Of a stretch of 64,000 bases of DNA, positions 33,913 to 44,059 are shown in pieces; position 1 is the stretch's first letter; each line of letters opens with the position of its first letter. The DNA is taken from assembly GCF_018500185.1 (NCBI RefSeq), contig NZ_JAHBGI010000005.1, positions 124,001-188,000 on the forward strand, given 5' to 3'. Source of the stretch: Litoribacter ruber (GTDB lineage Bacteria; Bacteroidota; Bacteroidia; Cytophagales; Cyclobacteriaceae). A program made the position numbers and the translations under genes. The notes beneath the pieces were generated by a model. The model worked only from the letters and a program-made list of their open reading frames with translations. It was not told the DNA's origin and did no database searches.

Positions 33913-35631
33913 GTCATGCAAAAACCTGTTGTTGCCAAGTATTTCGTTGTCATCATTCAGGTTAAACTTAGAAATGTTCTGCTCAGAACTGTGCTGAACA
34001 TCCTGAAGCTTCACATTTTTTCTCAAGTAAGCTGGAGTCTCCAGTTTTTCCTTGAAATCTTCCTGAGACTGGTTTACAGACCTCATCTGGCTTAATCTTT
34101 CAAATCTTTCGTGGGCTCTTTTGATCGCCTTTTGCTTGTACTGCTCGTAATGGTCAGTAGTATAGGCACCGCTCACCTCTTCTTCCTTAGTCTCTTGATA
34201 TCTAGACTGAGGCTCTGGTTCACGCTCATCACGCTGGTTATCATTAGGCTTGATGAAAGTATATTTATTTGATGGTGTATCCTTTTCGGTTCCATCCAAA
34301 GTATATACTTTTCTCTCAGGTTGCTGTGGAGCAGATGGCGCCTGCTGCCTTTGCGGCTGCTGGTAACCATAGTTTACATTTTCCTGTCTGGCAGGATTAA
34401 TTGGAGAACCCGGAATGTTGATTGGGAAAGTAAAGGTAGACCCCGCTTCTGCAGTCTCTTCCACTTTAGAAGTTTTGCCTGACTCCAAATCAATGATCTT
34501 GGTAGCATTGGCTTCTTCTTCCAATCTTTGCTTTTCCGCTTCTAACTTGGCTTTTTCTGCTGCAATTCTAGCTTTTTCAGCCTCTTCCTCTTCCTGCTTC
34601 TTTTTCTCCGCCTCCAGCTTCGCACGCTTCTCATCTTCTTCTTTAGTTAATGAATCAGCTTCAAAACCTGTAGCGATCACGGTGACACGGATACATTTCT
34701 TAAGATCCTGATCGATACCCTGACCGAAGATAACCTCTGCCTCTTCTCCAGCTTTCTCTTGGATAAATTCAGTGATTTCGCTCAATTCGTCCATAGAAAG
34801 CTCCTCTTCCTCACCAGACATGATGGAAAGTAAAATCTTCTGCGCACCTCGAATGTCCACATTGTTGAGCAATGGAGATGCGATGGCTTTCTCAGCGGCT
34901 TTGATGGCACGGCCTTCGCCTTCCTCTGTTGCAGAACCCATCACGGCTGCCCCAGCATCATACATCACAGTTTTCACATCTTCAAAATCGACGTTTACAT
35001 CCTGGTGTACGGTAATGATTTCAGCGATGGATTTGGCAGCAGTAGAAAGGATGTTGTCGGCCTTTCCAAAAGCAGATCTGATGGCCAGGTTGCCGTATAT
35101 TTCACGCAACTTGTCATTTAGGATAACAAGCACGGTGTCGCAGCTTGCACGAAGGGCTTCGATCCCCTGCTGGGCTGCTCCCATTTTCTTTCTGCCTTCA
35201 AAACCAAACGGAGCAGTGACGATACCCACGGTAAGGATATCCATCTCCTTGGCAATCTTGGCAATCACCGGTGCGGCACCTGTACCGGTTCCACCGCCCA
35301 TACCGGCAGTGATAAATACCATCTTGGTATTATCGGAAAGTAATTCCCTAATTTCTTCCTTGCTTTCAATAGCAGCGTTTCTTCCTCTTTCAGGATTGGC
35401 ACCGGCTCCAAGACCTTCTGTAAGGTTGGCGCCGATCTGCACCTTCAAGGGTACAGGACTGCATTTGAGTGCCTGGGAGTCGGTATTGACTACCACAAAC
35501 TCCACATCCTTTATACCTTGGTTGAACATGTGGTTCACTGCGTTAGAACCACCCCCTCCTACTCCTATCACTTTGATGATAGACTTGTGGTTTTTCGGAA
35601 GGTCAAATCTGTAATCTTTGTTGTCTGACAT
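33901..35631 (-). CDS. ftsZ: Cell division GTPase FtsZ (long form)
   Basis: 576 residues, much longer than the ~380 of E. coli FtsZ. It forms the GTP-dependent Z-ring. The tubulin signature GGGTGTG is at 112-118 and the N-terminal GVGGGGSNAV loop is intact. After the GTPase core (about 1-320) comes a highly charged Glu/Lys/Ala-rich segment (about 325-375) likely to be helical, then a Gln/Pro-rich linker and the conserved peptide ETPAYLRKN (about 530) that docks FtsA, followed by a further ~35-residue tail. Last gene of the dcw cluster, 129 bases after ftsA. Confidence 0.97.
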   Translation of the reverse strand: MSDNKDYRFDLPKNHKSIIKVIGVGGGGSNAVNHMFNQGIKDVEFVVVNTDSQALKCSPVPLKVQIGANLTEGLGAGANPERGRNAAIESKEEIRELLSDNTKMVFITAGMGGGTGTGAAPVIAKIAKEMDILTVGIVTAPFGFEGRKKMGAAQQGIEALRASCDTVLVILNDKLREIYGNLAIRSAFGKADNILSTAAKSIAEIITVHQDVNVDFEDVKTVMYDAGAAVMGSATEEGEGRAIKAAEKAIASPLLNNVDIRGAQKILLSIMSGEEEELSMDELSEITEFIQEKAGEEAEVIFGQGIDQDLKKCIRVTVIATGFEADSLTKEEDEKRAKLEAEKKKQEEEEAEKARIAAEKAKLEAEKQRLEEEANATKIIDLESGKTSKVEETAEAGSTFTFPINIPGSPINPARQENVNYGYQQPQRQQAPSAPQQPERKVYTLDGTEKDTPSNKYTFIKPNDNQRDEREPEPQSRYQETKEEEVSGAYTTDHYEQYKQKAIKRAHERFERLSQMRSVNQSQEDFKEKLETPAYLRKNVKLQDVQHSSEQNISKFNLNDDNEILGNNRFLHDNVD

Positions 35632-35697
35632 TTTTTCCTCAATTTTTGGTGAACTGTAATTTAAAATCTAAAAATATGTAATCGTTAAAGTGAACTT

Positions 35698-35732
35698 GGG
35701 AGGGAAGCTTAAGGCAAGGCCTTAAGACTCCC
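35698..35732. other. Hairpin between ftsA and ftsZ
   Basis: Inner stem CTTAAGGC/GCCTTAAG (35708-35715, 35719-35726, 3-base loop) and outer GGGAG/CTCCC (35698-35702, 35728-35732). No T-tract follows on the minus strand. It may be an RNA-processing site, a partial attenuator or a stability element that sets the FtsA:FtsZ ratio. Confidence 0.55.
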
Positions 35733-35760
35733 TATTTGATAAAGCCCTAGTAAAATGGAA

Positions 35761-37071
35761 CTACTTCCAAGTGTCGTCGCCTATATCATCCGTAATGAAC
35801 CCTTTGAGCCTGTCTCGGATGGAACCGAAGATGTCTTTGGCGCCAGCTTCCACTTTCGGCTGTGTGCGTGGGGTTACGGATACCGTTTGTCTCTGTCTGT
35901 AAAGATCCTCTCTGTCGTCCAGCGCTTTAAAACCTGCTAGCACCAAGCCCACACTAGTAGCGTACATAGGGCTCTTTACATCTTCTACAACTGTCTTACC
36001 CAGGTGTTCATTAGGGTAACCGATTCGCGTATCCAGACCAGTCATGTATTCAAAAAGTTGGCTTACACCTTGGAGCTGTGACCCACCGCCGGTGAGCACA
36101 ATTCCGCCTGCCAATTTCTTATATAGACCGCTGGCCATGATTTCTGATTGTACCATTTCAATAATTTCCTCCATTCTGGCCTCAATTACGGAAGCCAGGT
36201 TTTTGATGGAAATCTCTTTTGGAGGCCTGTTTCTAAGGCCCGGGATGGATACTATTTCATTTGGATTGGCATCCTCAGCGATTGCCCTACCGAATTTGGT
36301 TTTCAGCAACTCCGCCTGAGTCTGCATTACCATGCATCCTTCCTTGATATCTGTGGTTATGATATTTCCACCAAACGGAATGACAGCCGTATGTCGGATG
36401 ATGTTGTCATAAAATATAGCTATATCGGTAGTACCACCTCCGATGTCCACAAGACATACCCCTGCTTCTTTGTCTAAATCACTCAGGACCGAAAGTGAAC
36501 TAGCCAATGGTTCAAGAATCAAATCCCTGGAAACAAGATCTGCTCTTTTCACGCATCTGTTGATGTTGTTTATAGCTGTGGTTTGGGCGGTGATGATATG
36601 GAAATCAGCTTCAAGCTTGGCACCAGACATACCTACCGGATCTTTGATCCCATCTTCATAATCGACAGTGTAATCCTGAGGCATCACGTGGATGATGGTG
36701 TTTCCCGGAGGCACTACGATGTTTTCCATGTCGTTGGAAAGCCTTCTTACGTCCTCTATGGTAATCTCATCTTCTTTAGTATTTCTGATGATTACGCCAT
36801 GGTGGATGGAACTTCTGATGTGCTGACCTGCTATACCCACGATCACCTCGCCGATATTCACGTTCGCCATTTCCGAAGCCTCGTTTACGGCTTTTTCAAT
36901 AGCACTCACTGTCTTGTCAATGTTGGTCACAATGCCGCGGATCACGCCGTCAGAAACAGCCTTGCCCATACCGAGTACTTCCAACTTGCCAAACTCATTT
37001 TTGCGGCCGATGATGGCGCAAATCTTGGTGGTCCCAATGTCCAGCCCAACTACTATTTTGTCATTTTCCAT
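35761..37071 (-). CDS. ftsA: Cell division protein FtsA
   Basis: 436 residues from the ATG at 37071; a TTG four codons upstream is a less likely start. FtsA is an actin-like ATPase that anchors FtsZ to the membrane. Phosphate-binding motifs GLDIGTTKI (N-terminal), DIGGGTTDIAI and LTGGGSQLQG are complete, as is the 1C domain. The end (IRDRLKGFITDDIGDDTWK) contains an amphipathic helix suited to membrane binding. It lies 12 bases after ftsQ. Confidence 0.96.
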   Translation of the reverse strand: MENDKIVVGLDIGTTKICAIIGRKNEFGKLEVLGMGKAVSDGVIRGIVTNIDKTVSAIEKAVNEASEMANVNIGEVIVGIAGQHIRSSIHHGVIIRNTKEDEITIEDVRRLSNDMENIVVPPGNTIIHVMPQDYTVDYEDGIKDPVGMSGAKLEADFHIITAQTTAINNINRCVKRADLVSRDLILEPLASSLSVLSDLDKEAGVCLVDIGGGTTDIAIFYDNIIRHTAVIPFGGNIITTDIKEGCMVMQTQAELLKTKFGRAIAEDANPNEIVSIPGLRNRPPKEISIKNLASVIEARMEEIIEMVQSEIMASGLYKKLAGGIVLTGGGSQLQGVSQLFEYMTGLDTRIGYPNEHLGKTVVEDVKSPMYATSVGLVLAGFKALDDREDLYRQRQTVSVTPRTQPKVEAGAKDIFGSIRDRLKGFITDDIGDDTWK

Positions 37072-37083
37072 AGCTATAATCAA

Positions 37084-37842
37084 TTATTCACAAATAATCT
37101 GGTCCTTATATTTGACATTCACCCTGTCGTAGGCATTCCAGCCTTGCTTGGGTAAAATCTCCTTATACAAAATCTCTATCTTTTTGAACTTCTCCTCAAT
37201 CTCAGTAGGCTTGCCAAACTCAATCGTCTGCTTGCCTACTTGCTGGTATAGGGTAATGTCGCCCTTTTGATTGATTTCCATGGAGGAAATCTGTGCGTTC
37301 CAAAACTTATCATTTACGATAAAATGGATCAGTTCAAGCAGCTCTTTATCAGTCTTACTGATATCCTTTTTGCCCAACAAGGCTTCACCATTTGGCCCAT
37401 CAATCAAAAGCACCCTTGAAGTGTATTTCTGGGAAGTCGGCAAAACAATTCCTTCTGAGGAAATATATCCATCGGCAGCCATCGGTCTTACCACTCTCGC
37501 AATAGGTTTGTGCTGGTTGATTTTCACCACCACATTTCCTTTAAGGTCCTTAAATGCTTCTGCGTCCTTTACAAAAGGATGCTTGCCCACCTTTTTCTCC
37601 ACGCTTTTCAAGTCAATAGCATGGATTGGCGTACCTGGCTTAAGGGTAGAAAATTCATTTTCCAGAATCTTCACGATTTCCTTTTCATCCACAAAGTATA
37701 CGTCGCTTATGCTGGCAACAATTACTTCAAGTTTATGGAAAACCTTGCTGTCTTCCTTCTTTTCCACAAATGCAATAAAGCCCAGCAGCACCGCCACGAG
37801 CAGGGTAAACACTACGCTGTTTTTAATTCTTAACCTACTCAT
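37084..37842 (-). CDS. ftsQ: Cell division protein FtsQ
   Basis: 252 residues from MSRLRIKN at 37842, which overlaps the murC end by eight bases; an adjacent ATG at 37845 is equivalent. Short cytoplasmic basic tail, one membrane helix (VVFTLLVAVLLGFIAFV), then a periplasmic POTRA-like domain (EVIVASISDVYFVDEKEIVKIL) and the FtsQ beta domain. FtsQ scaffolds FtsL and FtsI at the septum. Identification rests on weak sequence similarity plus unmistakable position. Confidence 0.9.
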   Translation of the reverse strand: MSRLRIKNSVVFTLLVAVLLGFIAFVEKKEDSKVFHKLEVIVASISDVYFVDEKEIVKILENEFSTLKPGTPIHAIDLKSVEKKVGKHPFVKDAEAFKDLKGNVVVKINQHKPIARVVRPMAADGYISSEGIVLPTSQKYTSRVLLIDGPNGEALLGKKDISKTDKELLELIHFIVNDKFWNAQISSMEINQKGDITLYQQVGKQTIEFGKPTEIEEKFKKIEILYKEILPKQGWNAYDRVNVKYKDQIICE

Positions 37843-39226
37843 CATTTCCCTCCATCCATTTAGTGATCGGTTCCACCATCCGGTCAATATCTCCGGCTCC
37901 AATAGTCACCAGGACCTCCGGCTTGTTTTTTTCCAAAAACGGAATCACATCTTCTCTTGCCAATACAGCTTTGCTCCCAGAGGTAATCCCCGGCAATAAC
38001 ATCCGGGAAGTCACACCCTCGATAGGTAGTTCTCTGGCAGGATAGATATCCAATAGCAGCACTTCTTCCGCAAGGGAGAGGCTTTCTGAAAATTCCTTCG
38101 CAAAATCTTTGGTTCTGGAAAACAGGTGAGGCTGGAAAATTGCGGTCAGCTTGTTGTCTGGGTACATGGCTTTCACCGAACCAAGAAAGGCTTTAATCTC
38201 CTCGGGGTGGTGGGCATAGTCGTCAATGTATACCCGGCCATTTTGCTGATACCTGATTTCAAATCTTCTCTTTACTCCTTTATAGCTCTCCAGTCCTTTT
38301 CTGATCGAATCGGCATCGATTCCCAATTCCAAAGCAACAGAAATGGCAGCCAGGGCATTCTCCACATTGTGGAATCCCGGTACATGAAGAGCTAGATTCT
38401 CTAAACTCTGATTTTTTCCTGAATAGGTAAACTCAAAAGAACGTATTCCGGACTGAATATCAAGGGCTTGAATAGACGCGCCATTCAACCCATATATTTC
38501 TAGGTCCAAAGAGCCAAAATTATTCCTATTTAACCTTTCAACAGCATTTTTTTGAATAAATAATTTACCTTTTTTGTCTATCAAATTAATGAAGTCGGCA
38601 AATGATTTTTCAAGCTCGTTGGCATCTCCATAAATATCCAAATGGTCAGGATCCAAAGAAGTCACAATGGCAATATTTGGATGAAGGGTAAGGAAAGAGC
38701 GATCAAATTCGTCAGCCTCTACCACAATCACCTGCGCATCGGAATCACCTTCGGAAAGCAACAGATTGCTATTGAAATTCTGGGTGATCCCACCCAAAAA
38801 TGCCGTCACATTCAACCCTCCGACTTTCAGCAAATGGGCTACAAGTGCGGATGTTGAAGTTTTCCCGTGCGTGCCAGCCACGGCCACCGTTTTGAACCCC
38901 TCCGTGATCATTCCCAATACCTCAGACCGCTTCTTCAACTGGAAGCCGTTTTGGCGGAAATAATTCAGCTGGTAGCTGTTGGCTGGTATAGCCGGAGTCC
39001 AAACCACCAAGGAGTTTTCTTTATCCAATCCACTTGGCAAAGTGGCCTGGCTATCTTCAAAATGAACCTTAATCCCCTCCTGCTCCAACTGCTGGGTCAA
39101 AGCCGAAGAGGTGCGGTCATATCCGGACACGGCAATACCTTGATGTGCAAACCATCTGGCAATGGCGCTCATCCCGATACCTCCTATGCCGAGGAAATAG
39201 ACGCTATGTAGGTTCTTCAAATTCAT
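37835..39226 (-). CDS. murC: UDP-N-acetylmuramate--L-alanine ligase
   Basis: 463 residues. Adds L-Ala to UDP-MurNAc with ATP, in the cytoplasm. IGGIGMSAIA at the N-terminus binds the UDP-sugar, GTHGKTST is the P-loop, and YAHHPEE is the conserved Mur motif near 330. Overlaps murG by four bases upstream and ftsQ by eight downstream. Confidence 0.97.
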   Translation of the reverse strand: MNLKNLHSVYFLGIGGIGMSAIARWFAHQGIAVSGYDRTSSALTQQLEQEGIKVHFEDSQATLPSGLDKENSLVVWTPAIPANSYQLNYFRQNGFQLKKRSEVLGMITEGFKTVAVAGTHGKTSTSALVAHLLKVGGLNVTAFLGGITQNFNSNLLLSEGDSDAQVIVVEADEFDRSFLTLHPNIAIVTSLDPDHLDIYGDANELEKSFADFINLIDKKGKLFIQKNAVERLNRNNFGSLDLEIYGLNGASIQALDIQSGIRSFEFTYSGKNQSLENLALHVPGFHNVENALAAISVALELGIDADSIRKGLESYKGVKRRFEIRYQQNGRVYIDDYAHHPEEIKAFLGSVKAMYPDNKLTAIFQPHLFSRTKDFAKEFSESLSLAEEVLLLDIYPARELPIEGVTSRMLLPGITSGSKAVLAREDVIPFLEKNKPEVLVTIGAGDIDRMVEPITKWMEGNDE

Positions 39227-40332
39227 TTAATCAATTGTTCAATTTCTTCTACAATGGTATTGGTAGCCTCTGGCTTTGCCAAGCGCTTGATATTTTGCCC
39301 CAAGAGTGCCATTTCAGCCTTATCGGCGATCAGGTTGGCGACCGTTTCCCCAAGTCTTTCCACTGCTACATTGTCTGCCAGCATTAGGGCTGCTTTTTGC
39401 GACACATAGGCCATGGCATTTTTGGTTTGGTGATCTTCGGCCACATTCGGAGAGGGTACAAAAATCACCGGCTTGCCCACCAAGCTCAATTCGGACACAG
39501 ATAGCGCACCCGCTCTGGAGATCACGATATCTGCGGCAGCATAGGCGAGGTCCATTTCCTTGAGAAAGGCAAAAACCTTCACATTTTTAAACTTGGAACC
39601 TTTTACTGCCTTGGACATCTCCTCGAAATAAAATTTCCCGCTCTGCCACAAAACCTGATACCCAAGTTCCTCAAACTGCTGAAGAGACCCAAGCACCGAT
39701 TGGTTGATCGTTCTGGCTCCAAGGCTACCGCCCAATACTAGGATTACAGGCTTGCCTTTTTCGAGACCGAAGTTTTCCAGTCCTTTATCTTTTTTTCCCT
39801 CCAAGGAGAGTATATCTTTTCTTACCGGGTTTCCTGTGTAGGTGATTTTTCCCGATGGGAAAAACTTGTCCATTTCAGGATAAGCCACGCATATGGTATT
39901 GGCTTTTTTGGCAAGGATCTTATTCGTCAATCCAGCATAGCTGTTCTGTTCCTGAATCAAGGTTGGGATACCTTTGCCCTGGGCAGCATATAAAACTGGC
40001 CCACTGGCATACCCCCCAACTCCAATCACCGCATCCGGATTGAAATCCTTCACCAGTTTCTTGGCTTTTTGGAGGCTAGCTAGCACTTTGAAAGGGAAAG
40101 CCAGATTCGCCAAGGTCAATGTCCGCTGCAGACCGGCTATCTTCAAGCCCTCGATTTTATATCCCGCCTGAGGCACCTTCTCCATTTCCATTTTGCCTTC
40201 AGCACCCACAAACAGAATCTCTGACCCGGGATGCTTTTCCATCCAGGCATTGGCAATGGCAATGGCAGGGTAGATATGTCCGCCGGTGCCACCACCGCTA
40301 ATCATGATTCTATATGTTCTTGCTTCTGTCAT
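39223..40332 (-). CDS. murG: N-acetylglucosaminyltransferase MurG (lipid II synthesis)
   Basis: 369 residues. Transfers GlcNAc from UDP-GlcNAc to lipid I to form lipid II on the inner face of the membrane. The glycine loop GGGTGGHIYPA is at 13-23, followed by GVGGYASGP, QEQNSYAGLTNK and SRAGALSVSEL. Start abuts the ftsW stop; end overlaps murC. Confidence 0.97.
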   Translation of the reverse strand: MTEARTYRIMISGGGTGGHIYPAIAIANAWMEKHPGSEILFVGAEGKMEMEKVPQAGYKIEGLKIAGLQRTLTLANLAFPFKVLASLQKAKKLVKDFNPDAVIGVGGYASGPVLYAAQGKGIPTLIQEQNSYAGLTNKILAKKANTICVAYPEMDKFFPSGKITYTGNPVRKDILSLEGKKDKGLENFGLEKGKPVILVLGGSLGARTINQSVLGSLQQFEELGYQVLWQSGKFYFEEMSKAVKGSKFKNVKVFAFLKEMDLAYAAADIVISRAGALSVSELSLVGKPVIFVPSPNVAEDHQTKNAMAYVSQKAALMLADNVAVERLGETVANLIADKAEMALLGQNIKRLAKPEATNTIVEEIEQLIK

Positions 40333-41496
40333 TTAGGCTACTTTGGCAAAATTTCTAGCTGTACTCATTTCTACCGGGAAGGCATCCTCATGGTCTCCAC
40401 GGCTTACACTCAATATAATTCCAAGGGAAATCCCTGTAAATATCAATGATGTCCCCCCCATACTCAACAGTGGCAATGGAAGGCCTGTAATCGGCCCAAT
40501 ACCCACCGCAACAGCCATATTGACCATGGCCTGAAGGACAAGCGCGAAGCTCAAGCCTGCGGACAACAAGCCACCAAAGGGTCTGTTAGAGATGGCTACC
40601 ACCCGCATTCCTCTATAGAGCAAGGCCAAGTAGAGAAACAATACCCCGGCACCGCCTACCAATCCGTACTCCTCGATAATGATCGCAAAGATAAAATCGG
40701 AGTAAGGGTGAGGCAGTCTGTTACGTTGCTCACTGTTACCCGGTCCAAGACCGAAAACCCCACCATTTGCAATGGCTATGTAGGACTGCTCGGCTTGGTA
40801 GGGAACTTCATCCCCGGTCACGAAATTCTCAATCCTGCTGAAGAACGTACTTCCCCTCTGACCTAGGAAAATGGCCGATGTAAGGGCCAAGCCCCCGATC
40901 AAAAGCACCGCCATGATGAACTTCATAGGCACCCGGCCAATGAACATTAACAAAAGGCAAGTACAAAGTAAAAGCACCGCTGTGGACATGTTAGCCATCG
41001 CAATCAGCATACAGATTATTCCTATCCAAATCATGATGGGAAGGAAAGTATTCTGGAAATCCTCAATATTTTTTTGCCTTTTGGCAAGCATTCTGGCTAC
41101 CGCCGCAATCAAAGCAAGTTTGGCCAAATCAGATGGCTGGAAAGCCTGGTTGATCACCGGAATGGTCAACCATCTGGAAGCCTCATTCACGTTGGAGCCA
41201 AAGAAATAGGTAAATGCTAGCAATGGAATGGATATCCACAAAGCAAACAGGGAAAGCTTGGCGTAATATTTATATGGCAACTTGTGCGCACCCCACATAA
41301 CAAACAAACTGGCCAGAATCAACGATGAATGCTTTATCAGGTAAGCCTCTGTGTTGCCTCCCATTTTTTTGTAGGCAAGGGTACCAGTAGCGGAATACAC
41401 TACCAGAATACTGATAATGGACAACAGGATTACTATACCCCAGATTATAGGGTCACCCTTCAAATTATTGTCGATCCATGTTTTTACTGTTCCCAT
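40333..41496 (-). CDS. ftsW: Septal peptidoglycan glycosyltransferase FtsW (SEDS family)
   Basis: 387 residues from the ATG at 41496, which shares one base with the murD stop (TGATG); a GTG one codon earlier is also possible. About ten membrane helices. SEDS signatures: QPSDLAKLALI, ANGGVFGLGPGNSEQRN and the C-terminal LPLPLLSMGGTSL. Polymerises lipid II together with FtsI. Position in the dcw cluster favours FtsW over RodA. Confidence 0.95.
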   Translation of the reverse strand: MGTVKTWIDNNLKGDPIIWGIVILLSIISILVVYSATGTLAYKKMGGNTEAYLIKHSSLILASLFVMWGAHKLPYKYYAKLSLFALWISIPLLAFTYFFGSNVNEASRWLTIPVINQAFQPSDLAKLALIAAVARMLAKRQKNIEDFQNTFLPIMIWIGIICMLIAMANMSTAVLLLCTCLLLMFIGRVPMKFIMAVLLIGGLALTSAIFLGQRGSTFFSRIENFVTGDEVPYQAEQSYIAIANGGVFGLGPGNSEQRNRLPHPYSDFIFAIIIEEYGLVGGAGVLFLYLALLYRGMRVVAISNRPFGGLLSAGLSFALVLQAMVNMAVAVGIGPITGLPLPLLSMGGTSLIFTGISLGIILSVSRGDHEDAFPVEMSTARNFAKVA

Positions 41497-42848
41497 CACT
41501 TCACCGTTTCCATTTCCTTTACCGCTTCAATAAACTTCTCACCTCTGTCCATATAGTTTTTGAACAGATCGAAGCTGGAGCAGGCTGGTGATAATAGTAC
41601 CACATCACCTGCTTGTGCTATTTGCTGTGCCATTTGCACGGCTTGGCGCATCTCTTGGGTTTCCATAACTTGAGGTACCATTTGCCCAAAAGCAAACTTC
41701 AGTTTCTCGTTATCTTTGCCCAGGCAGATCAAAGCTTTTACCGAGCTTTTCACTACTTCTGCCAATTCATTATAATCATTGCCCTTGTCCACACCTCCAG
41801 CAATCCAGATAATTGGCTTTGACTGGTAGGCCGCAAGAGTATAATAGGTTGCATTTACATTTGTCCCCTTGCTGTCATTGATGAATTCCACCCCGTTGAG
41901 CTCGGCTACTTTTTCCATTCTGTGGGCGGCATTCTTAAAGGTAGTCAACCCCTTCATAGCCCGCTCTTCATCAGCTCCCGCGGCAATCACCGCCTGAGCT
42001 GCAGCCATCACGTTAACCATGTTGTGATGCCCTTTTAAGGGAAGAGATGCTGTATCAATTATTTGAAAACCCTTCCCTGTGGAATAATGAATCTGGCTAC
42101 CATCGAAATAGGCACCATTTTCCACTTTTTGAGCAATGGAAATTTGATGGATATTGGCCTGTACAGAAAGCTCCTTTAGACCTCTCCAAATATATTGATC
42201 TTCCTTAAAATAGATCAGATGCCCTTGGTTATCCATGTTTTTGACCAAGTTGAGCTTAGAATGGATGTAATTTTCAAGTCTATACTCATACCTGTCCAAA
42301 TGATCAGGCGTGATATTAAGAATGACCGCCACTTGGGGCTTCAGCTTTTTGAATCCATCAATTTGAAAACTGCTGACTTCCAAAACCCACCAGGCACGAT
42401 CACCATCCACCAACTGTCTTGCCCAGCTATCTCCGACATTTCCCGCCAGCCCCACATCCATTCCCGCTTCTTTCATCAGGTGGTAAGTAAGCAGTGTGGT
42501 AGTGGTTTTTCCGTTTGTCCCGGTGATGGCAATGACTTTTCCATTGCTGAACCTGGAAGCAAACTCCAATTCATCAATAAGTGAAATCCCTTTCTCCATA
42601 ATCTGCTTCACCATAGGAGCAGCATAAGGAATCCCTGGGCTTTTTATGACTTCGGGGAAAGTAAGGAGCTTTTCCGCAGAATGTCCCCCATCCTCATAGG
42701 CAATACCTTTCGCATCGAGCAGAGCCTTGCGCTCCTCGCTGATAAGGGCAAATTCGGATACAAAGACCTCGTATCCTTTGGCTTTTGCCAAAAGAGCCGC
42801 GCCAATGCCGCTTTCACCTGCTCCAAGTATTGCTATCCTATTCATCAT
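41496..42848 (-). CDS. murD: UDP-N-acetylmuramoylalanine--D-glutamate ligase
   Basis: 450 residues. Adds D-Glu to UDP-MurNAc-L-Ala. Motifs: [12 protein letters not shown] at the N-terminus, [10 protein letters not shown]-loop (about 114-122), [10 protein letters not shown], and HRMEKV / NDSKGTNV of the Mur ligase C-terminal domain. Start overlaps mraY's stop (ATGATGA). Confidence 0.97.
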   Translation of the reverse strand: MMNRIAILGAGESGIGAALLAKAKGYEVFVSEFALISEERKALLDAKGIAYEDGGHSAEKLLTFPEVIKSPGIPYAAPMVKQIMEKGISLIDELEFASRFSNGKVIAITGTNGKTTTTLLTYHLMKEAGMDVGLAGNVGDSWARQLVDGDRAWWVLEVSSFQIDGFKKLKPQVAVILNITPDHLDRYEYRLENYIHSKLNLVKNMDNQGHLIYFKEDQYIWRGLKELSVQANIHQISIAQKVENGAYFDGSQIHYSTGKGFQIIDTASLPLKGHHNMVNVMAAAQAVIAAGADEERAMKGLTTFKNAAHRMEKVAELNGVEFINDSKGTNVNATYYTLAAYQSKPIIWIAGGVDKGNDYNELAEVVKSSVKALICLGKDNEKLKFAFGQMVPQVMETQEMRQAVQMAQQIAQAGDVVLLSPACSSFDLFKNYMDRGEKFIEAVKEMETVK

Positions 42849-44056
42849 CTAAGCTTCAAAGTTGCCAATGTAATGATGGCCAATAATATCCCCACAATCC
42901 AAAAACGGGTTACGATCTTGGATTCGTGGATTTCCTTTTTCTGATAATGGTGGTGAAGCGGGGACATCAACAATATCCTTCTTCCCTCACCGTATTTCTT
43001 TCTTGTATATTTAAAATATGACACTTGTAAGATCACGGATAGGTTTTCAATCACGAAAATCCCGCAAAGCACAGGAATCAAAAGCTCTTTTCTTAAGGTC
43101 AGTGATAGCACCGCAATCACTCCGCCCAGCATCAAACTTCCCGTATCTCCCATAAAAACCTGGGCGGGATAAGCATTGTACCAAAGGAAGCCGACACAGG
43201 CCCCTACAAAAGCCGCACAGAAAATCACCAACTCGCCTGAGTTAGGGATAAACATCACATTCAGGTACTGTGAGAAAATGGCGTTACCACTGATATAAGC
43301 AAAAATGGCGATGGTTAGGCCTATTATGGCCGAGGTCCCGGCGGCCAGACCATCAATCCCATCGGTAATGTTTGCCCCGTTAGACACTGCCGTGATAATG
43401 AAAATCACGAGCAAAATGTATAGGTAAGGGGTAAGGTCATCACCAAGGAAACCTAAAAGCCTTTCGTAATTCAGCTCGTTTCCTTTTACAAATGGGATGG
43501 TGGTTTTGGCAACTTTTACATCTCTAAAAGCCGGTGTGTCCACCACGCCTTCCTCAATGGAGACAGGTGTTTCAAACTCTCTAACCACCACATCTTCATG
43601 GAAGAAAAGAGTAGCTCCCACAATCACCCCGATACCAATTTGGCCGGCGATTTTGAATTTGCCTGCAAGGCCATCCTTGTTTTTCTGAAAGACCTTAATG
43701 TAGTCATCAATGAATCCAATCGTTCCCAGCCACACAGTGGTGATCAGCAAAAGAATGATATAAATGTTGTTAATATTGGCGAAAAGCAATGTCGGAACGA
43801 TGATAGCGGCCATAAGCATCAACCCACCCATGGTCGGTGTGCCTTTTTTGGCCTGCTGTCCCTCAAGCCCCAAATCACGGATGCTTTCTCCGATCTGTTG
43901 CCTACGGATCCAGTTGATGATATGGTGTCCGAAGGTAATCGTGATGATCAATGAGAATAGCGCTGACATACCCGCACGGAATGAGATGTACCGAAACACC
44001 CCTGCGCCCGGTAGATCTAATGCTGTGTCGAAATAGTCAAATAGATGGTATAACAT
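42845..44056 (-). CDS. mraY: Phospho-N-acetylmuramoyl-pentapeptide transferase
   Basis: 403 residues, about ten membrane helices. Transfers phospho-MurNAc-pentapeptide to undecaprenyl phosphate giving lipid I. Catalytic blocks are present: [18 protein letters not shown] (Asp pair), [18 protein letters not shown] and [10 protein letters not shown] central loop (about 190-225) is longer than in E. coli MraY (360 residues), accounting for the extra length. Confidence 0.97.
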   Translation of the reverse strand: MLYHLFDYFDTALDLPGAGVFRYISFRAGMSALFSLIITITFGHHIINWIRRQQIGESIRDLGLEGQQAKKGTPTMGGLMLMAAIIVPTLLFANINNIYIILLLITTVWLGTIGFIDDYIKVFQKNKDGLAGKFKIAGQIGIGVIVGATLFFHEDVVVREFETPVSIEEGVVDTPAFRDVKVAKTTIPFVKGNELNYERLLGFLGDDLTPYLYILLVIFIITAVSNGANITDGIDGLAAGTSAIIGLTIAIFAYISGNAIFSQYLNVMFIPNSGELVIFCAAFVGACVGFLWYNAYPAQVFMGDTGSLMLGGVIAVLSLTLRKELLIPVLCGIFVIENLSVILQVSYFKYTRKKYGEGRRILLMSPLHHHYQKKEIHESKIVTRFWIVGILLAIITLATLKLR

Positions 44057-44059
44057 TCC

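Noticed and set aside
34772-35614. 280-codon open frame antisense to ftsZ
   Set aside because: Serine- and leucine-rich shadow of a strongly conserved gene, no family features, no promoter.
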